The position numbers were made by a program, and so were the translations under genes. A stretch of 8,604 bases of DNA from Acidimicrobiaceae bacterium (GTDB taxonomy: Bacteria; Actinomycetota; Acidimicrobiia; Acidimicrobiales; Salinilacustritrichaceae): the NCBI GenBank assembly GCA_003476595.1, contig DMTU01000018.1, positions 7,826-16,429 of the forward strand. The letters are read 5' to 3'. Positions 5,434 through 8,604 of this stretch are shown here, piece by piece (the stretch's first letter is position 1; every line of letters starts with the position of its first letter). The notes under the pieces are model-generated. The model was not told the DNA's origin, did not search any database, and worked only from the letters and a program-made list of their open reading frames with translations.

Positions 5434-5719
5434 CGATGACTGCTTCGAGCTGCTCGGTCGTCGGGGAGCCCGCCGGGCCATCGGGCGTCTGGTACACGCG
5501 GCACGCCAGCCCGAACGGCTCGTCACCAGATGCGAACGGGTCCTCACCGTCGACAAGGATCGTCGGCGAGCCCCGGAAACGCGCAGCTTCAGCCTCCTCA
5601 GGGGTGGTTACGAGGCGACGCTCCACCGCCAGACCCCGGCGAGCGGCGACGTCATTGAGGCGTTCAGCGGCAATGCTCCAGTTCGGGCAATCGTCGAAGT
5701 ACAGCAGTTCGAGCTTCAT
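5426..5719 (-). CDS. Thioredoxin-like protein of heavy-metal operons
   Basis: 97 residues from ATG 5717-5719 with GGAAGG six bases upstream. The N-terminal MKLELLYFDDCPNW is a thioredoxin-fold strand plus active-site loop with a single Cys (C11, CPNW). RFRGSPTILVDG (48-58) supplies the family cis-proline, and a second Cys is at 73 (GLACRVY). Actinobacterial relatives are often labelled thioredoxin-like or, loosely, alkylmercury-lyase-like, and as I recall some carry selenocysteine at the C11 position; here the codon is TGC. It is probably cytosolic and handles metal-thiol or disulfide exchange. It is the first gene of the operon driven by the MerR-type promoter at 5762-5793. The exact reaction is not established. 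Confidence 0.7.
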   Translation of the reverse strand: MKLELLYFDDCPNWSIAAERLNDVAARRGLAVERRLVTTPEEAEAARFRGSPTILVDGEDPFASGDEPFGLACRVYQTPDGPAGSPTTEQLEAVIDA

Positions 5720-5733
5720 CGAGATCCTTCCAT

Positions 5734-5748
5734 CGGGGCAGATCCCCG
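5734..5748 (-). promoter_or_regulatory. 5' leader hairpin before the thioredoxin-like gene
   Basis: CGGGG-N5-CCCCG, a perfect 5-bp GC stem, falls between the expected transcription start (about 5755) and the Shine-Dalgarno of the trx-like gene. It could stabilise the message 5' end. It is short and may be chance. Confidence 0.25.
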
Positions 5749-5761
5749 GCGTCTGAGCGCT

Positions 5762-5793
5762 ACCGTAAACCTTCCAGTCGACGGGAAGGTCAA
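5762..5793 (-). promoter_or_regulatory. MerR-type promoter/operator of the trx-like/merF-like/reductase operon
   Basis: On the minus strand: -35 TTGACC (5788-5793), a 20-bp spacer and -10 TACGGT (5762-5767). Inside the overlong spacer is the dyad ACCTTCC-N8-GGAAGGT (5769-5790), whose centre is itself nearly palindromic (GTCGAC). The long spacer with a centred dyad is the hallmark of promoters that MerR-family proteins activate by DNA distortion. The arms and -35 match those of the E. coli CueR-controlled copA promoter as I recall it. The dyad ends 14 bp before the merR-like ATG, so the same protein could also restrain its own gene. Confidence 0.85.
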
Positions 5794-5804
5794 GGAGGGC
5801 GTTG

Positions 5805-6221
5805 ATGCGCATCGGAGAGCTCGCCGAACAGAGCGGTGTCCCTACCAAGACCATTCGCTTCTGGGAGTCCTCGGGACTCCTCGCTGATCCGGCTCGTACG
5901 CCATCGGGCTACCGCGACTACGACCAGGAAGTCCTCGACCGGCTGAACTTCATCCGTCACGCCCAGACCGCGGGACTGACACTCGCCGAGATCCGACAGA
6001 TCCTGGCGATATCCGACGACGGGCAACCGCCGTGCGGACACGTCACAGAGCTCATCGATGAACACCTCGACGAGGTCGACCAGCGCCTTCGGGAGCTCAC
6101 CCAGACCCGACGCACCCTCCACCACCTCGCGCAGCGCGCCGCCAACCAGGACCCAGCCGAATGCGAGGGCTACTGCGCCATCCTCCAGCCCCGGCAATCA
6201 CCCGAAGCGGATGCCGAATGA
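5805..6221 (+). CDS. MerR-family heavy-metal-responsive regulator
   Basis: 138 residues from ATG 5805, chosen because GGAGG sits six bases upstream; a TTG just before it is less likely. The N-terminal winged helix-turn-helix is typical: MRIGELAEQSGVPTKTIRFW (1-20), then ESSGLL and PSGYRDYD. A coiled dimer helix covers about 78-113. Candidate metal ligands are C77 (PPCGHV), C120 (PAEC) and C124 (GYCAIL). C77 corresponds to the Cys in the dimerisation-helix region of MerR/ZntR. The next ZntR/MerR Cys site (ACC in ZntR) is occupied by Asn/Gln. Three Cys would suit Hg(II), but Zn, Cd or Cu cannot be excluded. It is divergent from the trx-like/merF-like operon, whose promoter carries its probable operator. 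Confidence 0.92.
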   Translation: MRIGELAEQSGVPTKTIRFWESSGLLADPARTPSGYRDYDQEVLDRLNFIRHAQTAGLTLAEIRQILAISDDGQPPCGHVTELIDEHLDEVDQRLRELTQTRRTLHHLAQRAANQDPAECEGYCAILQPRQSPEADAE

Positions 6222-6298
6222 GCCCACCCCCTGTCGGCGTGAGCAGGTCCCGACCATCGCAGCCGGTCTGACCCTCTCGCCGGCGAGCGCCACGAAAG

Positions 6299-6331
6299 AC
6301 GCGCCACTTGCCAGCGGAGTTCATGGCGCGT
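6299..6331. terminator. Inverted repeat between convergent merR-like and integrase genes
   Basis: ACGCGCCA (6299-6306) and TGGCGCGT (6324-6331) form a perfect 8-bp stem with a 17-nt loop in the 132-bp gap between two converging genes. It lacks T-runs, so intrinsic bidirectional termination is only a suggestion. A separate 12-bp palindrome, CTCGCCGGCGAG, lies at 6276-6287. Confidence 0.35.
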
Positions 6332-6353
6332 GTATGCCGCCGGCGTGGAGCGA

Positions 6354-7526
6354 TCAGCCGAGCTCTGACGATTTCATGAGTGCGTCGGCGACAGCATCGG
6401 CGGCGCCCTGGTCCCGCTCCGCCAGGACCCTGGCGTAGAGGTCCAACGTCATCCTCACATCCGAATGACCTAGGCGGGCCTGAGCGGTCTTGATGTCGAT
6501 GTCCGCACCGACCATGGCTGTGGCGTTCGTGCGCCGGAGGTCGTGCGGGGTGATCCCTTCGTAGTGCTTCTTCCCGTCGACTTCCACCATCCGAGCGAGC
6601 CCTGCCTTGATAGCTGCAGGCTTCCAAACCCGGCGCCTCCAATTCGTGGCATCCCACAGCTCGCCGGCCGAGTTCACGAACACCAGCTCGCTCTCGTCCG
6701 CGGCGGTCAGTCCTCGGCGAGCGAGCTGCGCTGCCAACAGGTCGGACAGGGGCTTCGACATCGAGAGCCGCCGTTGGCCGGCGTCGGACTTCGGCGGGCC
6801 GACGAACCGGCGACCGCCGATCCCCCGCTGAACGGTCTCGGTCACGATCAGTTCGGACGGGTTGCCGAACTTGATCGACCGAACCTTGATCGCTGCGGCC
6901 TCACCCCAGCGCAGGCCGAGAAGCGCCATCACCCAGGTCATGGTCTGGTTCTCGGGCTCCATGTCCTCGACGAGCCGAACCAGTTCGTCCGCGGTCAGCG
7001 CTTGACCCGTTGACGATCCGCCCTTCGAGGGCAGCCGGATTCCTCGGCACGGCGACCGCCGGAGGATGTCCTCACCTTCTGCCCACCGACAGATGGCCCG
7101 GAGCACCCCGTAGTTCCTGTGCACGGTCCGCGGTGCGAGCGTCTCGGTCCACTTAGCTACCAGCGCCCGCACGTCCTTCGGCTGGACCTTGGCGATCGGC
7201 ATGTTCTCGAGCGGCGCCAGGTGGACCCGGATGACGATCTCGTCCCTCGCCCATGCGCTCTCGCGCTTGGAGGGGTTGGCCTCGTTCAGCCACACCCGGG
7301 CCACCTCGCCGAAGCGGCGCTTGCCGATGTTGGGGTCCACGTAATCGCCCTCGGCGAGCTGCACCCGAAGCTTGGAGGCGAAGTCCTTCGCAGCCTTCCG
7401 CGTCTTGGCCTCGGTCGCCTCGCGGAAGGACTTCTTGCGCTGCCGATCAGACGTGTCGCGATAGCGAACGGTCACGGTGAAGGTGCCGTCGGCGTTGGTG
7501 CGCTCGGCGAAGGAGATCGACGCCAT
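6354..7526 (-). CDS. Tyrosine recombinase / integrase of the integrative element
   Basis: 390 residues from ATG 7524-7526; a GTG two codons upstream is possible, and no clear Shine-Dalgarno is seen for either. The N-terminal part (about 1-65) looks like an arm-binding domain. A SAM-like core-binding domain follows (about 72-160), then the catalytic domain. Catalytic residues are all present: R206 (LLGLRWGEA), K246 (PPKSDAGQRRL), H328 and R331 (TPHDLRRT), H354 (LGHSDVRMT) and nucleophile Y364 (LDLYARV). It should catalyse site-specific insertion and excision between the element and the tRNA-Pro 3' end about 100 bp away. No excisionase gene is seen beside it. It appears intact. Confidence 0.95.
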   Translation of the reverse strand: MASISFAERTNADGTFTVTVRYRDTSDRQRKKSFREATEAKTRKAAKDFASKLRVQLAEGDYVDPNIGKRRFGEVARVWLNEANPSKRESAWARDEIVIRVHLAPLENMPIAKVQPKDVRALVAKWTETLAPRTVHRNYGVLRAICRWAEGEDILRRSPCRGIRLPSKGGSSTGQALTADELVRLVEDMEPENQTMTWVMALLGLRWGEAAAIKVRSIKFGNPSELIVTETVQRGIGGRRFVGPPKSDAGQRRLSMSKPLSDLLAAQLARRGLTAADESELVFVNSAGELWDATNWRRRVWKPAAIKAGLARMVEVDGKKHYEGITPHDLRRTNATAMVGADIDIKTAQARLGHSDVRMTLDLYARVLAERDQGAADAVADALMKSSELG

Positions 7527-7567
7527 GGGCACAGATCGTAGACCAATGTGCCCACTGCGTGCCCATG
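7524..7567. repeat. Short TGGGCAC/GTGCCCA repeats at the integrase start (possible arm-type sites)
   Basis: GTGCCCA occurs directly at 7548-7554 and 7559-7565, spaced 11 bp apart or about one helical turn. It occurs inverted (TGGGCAC) at 7526-7532. The outer pair extends to a 9-bp inverted repeat (CATGGGCAC at 7524-7532, GTGCCCATG at 7559-7567). Direct repeats between an integrase gene and its att core are typical positions for integrase arm-binding or regulatory sites, and these overlap the start codon. Confidence 0.4.
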
Positions 7568-7620
7568 AGTCAGCGACCCAGCTCGACCATTCGATCGGCT
7601 AGGTCTCTGACCAGGGGTTT

Positions 7621-7670
7621 TGTAGTCGGGTGGGGGAGATTTGAACTCCCGACCTCTGCGTCCCGAACGC
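7621..7670. other. Probable attachment site (right end of the integrative element)
   Basis: The integrase gene abuts the 3' end of tRNA-Pro, and such elements commonly recombine within the tRNA 3' half (T-arm to anticodon stem). The matching copy at the other end of the element is not in the window: I found no second copy of the tRNA 3' sequence. The exact core and boundaries cannot be fixed. Confidence 0.4.
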
Positions 7671-7699
7671 AGCGCTCTGCCAAGCTGAGCCACCACCCG
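7626..7699 (-). tRNA. tRNA-Pro (anticodon CGG)
   Basis: 74 nt with a full cloverleaf. Acceptor arms are CGGGTGG and CCACCCG. The D-arm is GCTCAGC...AGAGC. The anticodon stem CTGCG/CGCAG encloses the loop TTCGGGA (anticodon CGG, reading CCG codons). The T-arm is GGGAG-TTCAAAT-CTCCC and the discriminator base is A. The CCA end is not encoded. A TATGGT hexamer 34 bp upstream may be its -10. The gene remains intact because the element end restores the 3' sequence. Confidence 0.96.
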
Positions 7700-7762
7700 G
7701 ATCGTCCTGGCCGGTGGAGCCAGGGCCTGACCACCATACCGGAGGGGTCCGGCGCCGATCGA

Positions 7763-7777
7763 AGCCGGATCCCGGCT
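7763..7777 (-). terminator. Terminator-like hairpin after the RimJ/RimL-like gene
   Basis: AGCCGG-N3-CCGGCT, a perfect 6-bp stem, begins at the last base of the gene's stop codon. It is followed on the minus strand by TTCGATC rather than a T-run. It is well placed but unproven, and it also lies upstream of the tRNA promoter. Confidence 0.35.
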
Positions 7778-8451
7778 CAGGACCCGGGCGGTCGCTCGGT
7801 ACCGAACAGCGCGGCGACGGCCTCGGCGCCGACGAGCTCGATGTCGTCGCGGCGGTGGGGCTCCCAGTCGGCGCGATCCATCACGAAGCCCTCCATCACC
7901 ACGGCCTCACCCTCCCGGACGGCGAGTCGGTCGCCGTTCGGTCGGTAGCCGAGGCGCCGCGTGACGGTCAGAGATGCACCGTTGTCGTGCCACGCGCCGG
8001 TGGTGGCCCGGACGGCACCGAAGCCGGCGAAGGCGAGGTGGAGGGCGGCGGCACGCATCTCGGTCCCGAGCCCCCTTCCCTGGTGGGCCCGACCCAACCA
8101 GGACCCCGTCTCCACCTGGCGCAGCACGGTCCACGACGACGCCAGCACGCCTTGGGTGCCGACGACCTCGCCGTCGACCACCGTGACCAGCGGGAGGTGC
8201 CAGTCGTCGCGCTGCGCAGTCGAACGCTGGTCCCAGAGGAAGGCGAGGGTGTTGCGCTGCTGGTGCGGCGGCGGCACCGAGGTCCACAGGATCGAGAACG
8301 GCTGCGTCCCAGGGTCGTGCACGCCCATCGCGCCGAGCTCGGCCAAGGCGAGAGCGTCCTCGTCGTCGGGGTAGCGAAGCAGCAGGCGCGGCGTGCGCAC
8401 CTCGAGGCCGAACATCGGCAAGTGCTCGGCGAGTCGCTGGCGCAGCTCCAT
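7777..8451 (-). CDS. GNAT-family acetyltransferase, RimJ/RimL-like
   Basis: 224 residues from ATG 8449-8451; the adjacent upstream GTG is an alternative. The start VRTPRLLLRYPDDEDALAL (18-36) is the usual opening of RimJ/RimL-type transferases (TxRLxLR). The acetyl-CoA loop is GRAHQGRGLGTEMR (120-133, QGRGLG at 124-129). The closing signature is WHDNGASLTVTRRLGY (154-169). Members acetylate protein N-termini or small molecules; the substrate here is unknown. It lies outside the inferred element, upstream of tRNA-Pro on the same strand, so it is probably chromosomal backbone. It is unlike the shorter-motif GNAT protein at 1883-2602, so the two are not duplicates. Confidence 0.88.
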   Translation of the reverse strand: MELRQRLAEHLPMFGLEVRTPRLLLRYPDDEDALALAELGAMGVHDPGTQPFSILWTSVPPPHQQRNTLAFLWDQRSTAQRDDWHLPLVTVVDGEVVGTQGVLASSWTVLRQVETGSWLGRAHQGRGLGTEMRAAALHLAFAGFGAVRATTGAWHDNGASLTVTRRLGYRPNGDRLAVREGEAVVMEGFVMDRADWEPHRRDDIELVGAEAVAALFGTERPPGS

Positions 8452-8469
8452 CACCCGAGCGTGCCGCCC

Positions 8470-8484
8470 GCGCCCTGGAGGCGC
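8470..8484 (-). terminator. Weak hairpin after the partial right-edge gene
   Basis: GCGCC-N5-GGCGC, a 5-bp stem, lies 16 bp past the stop of the right-edge gene and just upstream of the RimJ/RimL-like gene. There is no T-run. It is only a candidate. Confidence 0.25.
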
Positions 8485-8500
8485 CAGCGGATTCAGACGA

Positions 8501-8604
8501 TCAGGCGGAGGCGGGTGCGACCGGCGGCACCGACTCGATGCCGGTGGCCTCGTGGTAGTCGCCGCCGGCGAGCAGCGCCTTGGCCGCCCGGCGCAGGCGG
8601 AACG
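8501..8604 (-). CDS. Unidentified protein, C-terminal end (partial)
   Basis: A minus-strand frame enters from the right edge and ends at TGA 8501-8503. The visible 33 residues read FRLRRAAKALLAGGDYHEATG, then IESVPPVAPASA. The alanine-rich basic helix and Pro/Ala tail look like a real protein end, and codon use is typical of the backbone. I do not recognise the family. It may be co-directional and co-transcribed with the RimJ/RimL-like gene 50 bp downstream. Confidence 0.6.
   Translation of the reverse strand, partial: FRLRRAAKALLAGGDYHEATGIESVPPVAPASA

Larger units (their letters stand above)
1..7626. mobile_element. Right-hand part of a tRNA-Pro-integrated element carrying metal-response genes
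   Basis: An intact tyrosine recombinase is adjacent to the tRNA-Pro 3' end, with repeat sites between them. To its left are cargo genes typical of mobile islands: MerR, merF-like, trx-like, a broken reductase, a CsoR-family gene, an accessory lgt and an IS3 transposase remnant. No transfer or replication genes are in view, so integrative-conjugative, integrative-mobilisable and degraded-island forms cannot be separated. The left limit lies outside the window, and the assumption that all of 1-7626 belongs to one element is an inference. Confidence 0.55.

Noticed and set aside
4324..5439. 371-codon open frame on the plus strand
   Set aside because: It is antisense to the reductase remnant and merF-like gene. 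Its length reflects GC-rich codon bias.
5716..5733. Five-codon ATG...TGA ORF (MEGSR) overlapping the trx-like start
   Set aside because: It contains the trx-like gene's own Shine-Dalgarno and has none itself, so it is unlikely to be translated.
5905..5935. ACTACGAC...GTC sequence inside the merR-like gene resembling the dyad
   Set aside because: It encodes the conserved GYRDYDQEVLDRL segment and lacks a proper second arm.
7472..7696. 74-codon minus-strand frame beginning MVAQLGRALRSGRRG
   Set aside because: This is the well-known artefact of translating through a tRNA gene; it covers tRNA-Pro.
1..8604. CRISPR array, riboswitch or replication origin
   Set aside because: No regularly spaced repeats, no recognisable riboswitch core and no iteron or DnaA-box cluster were seen.

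Overview
High-GC DNA with actinobacterial traits: a CsoR-family regulator, actinobacterial-type MerR and Lgt proteins, GTG/TTG starts and many 4-bp gene overlaps. I read it as Actinomycetota and do not assign an order. Most of the window (about 1 to 7626) looks like the right-hand part of an integrative element inserted at the 3' end of a tRNA-Pro(CGG) gene. A tyrosine recombinase gene lies directly beside that tRNA, as in tRNA-targeting integrative elements. The other end of the element is outside the window.

Layout, left to right. (1) The C-terminal end of an IS3-family transposase (+) and its probable right IS end, then about 360 bp with no recognisable gene. (2) A minus-strand cluster read right to left: GNAT acetyltransferase, a CcmD-like one-helix membrane peptide, a 14-codon leader ORF and a K+-channel-like protein, all chained by short overlaps or small gaps. 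(3) A CsoR-family regulator followed by an accessory lgt (minus). (4) A small two-helix DUF2933-like membrane protein (minus). (5) A mercury/heavy-metal cluster: a thioredoxin-like protein, a MerF-like CC-motif membrane protein and a broken mercuric-reductase-like flavoprotein (minus), divergent from a MerR-family regulator (+). The shared promoter holds a textbook MerR-type dyad. (6) The integrase (minus), repeats resembling arm sites, and tRNA-Pro (minus). (7) Probable chromosomal backbone: a RimJ/RimL-like GNAT gene and the 3' end of an unidentified gene (both minus).

How they may work together. The MerR protein should control the divergent trx-like/merF-like/reductase operon. That operon has decayed: the reductase lacks its FAD-binding Rossmann motif and its C-terminal half. 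A second control circuit is suggested by a shared 19-bp dyad (CTACGACA-N3-TGTCGTAG). It occurs once upstream of csoR-lgt and once, with one arm mismatch, upstream of GNAT-ccmD-like-channel. This would put a lipoprotein-modifying enzyme, an acetyltransferase, an orphan CcmD-like peptide and a K+-channel-like protein in one regulon. The most natural candidate regulator is the local CsoR-family protein, which is odd because its usual metal ligands are all replaced. This linkage is the least ordinary feature of the window and is an inference from sequence.
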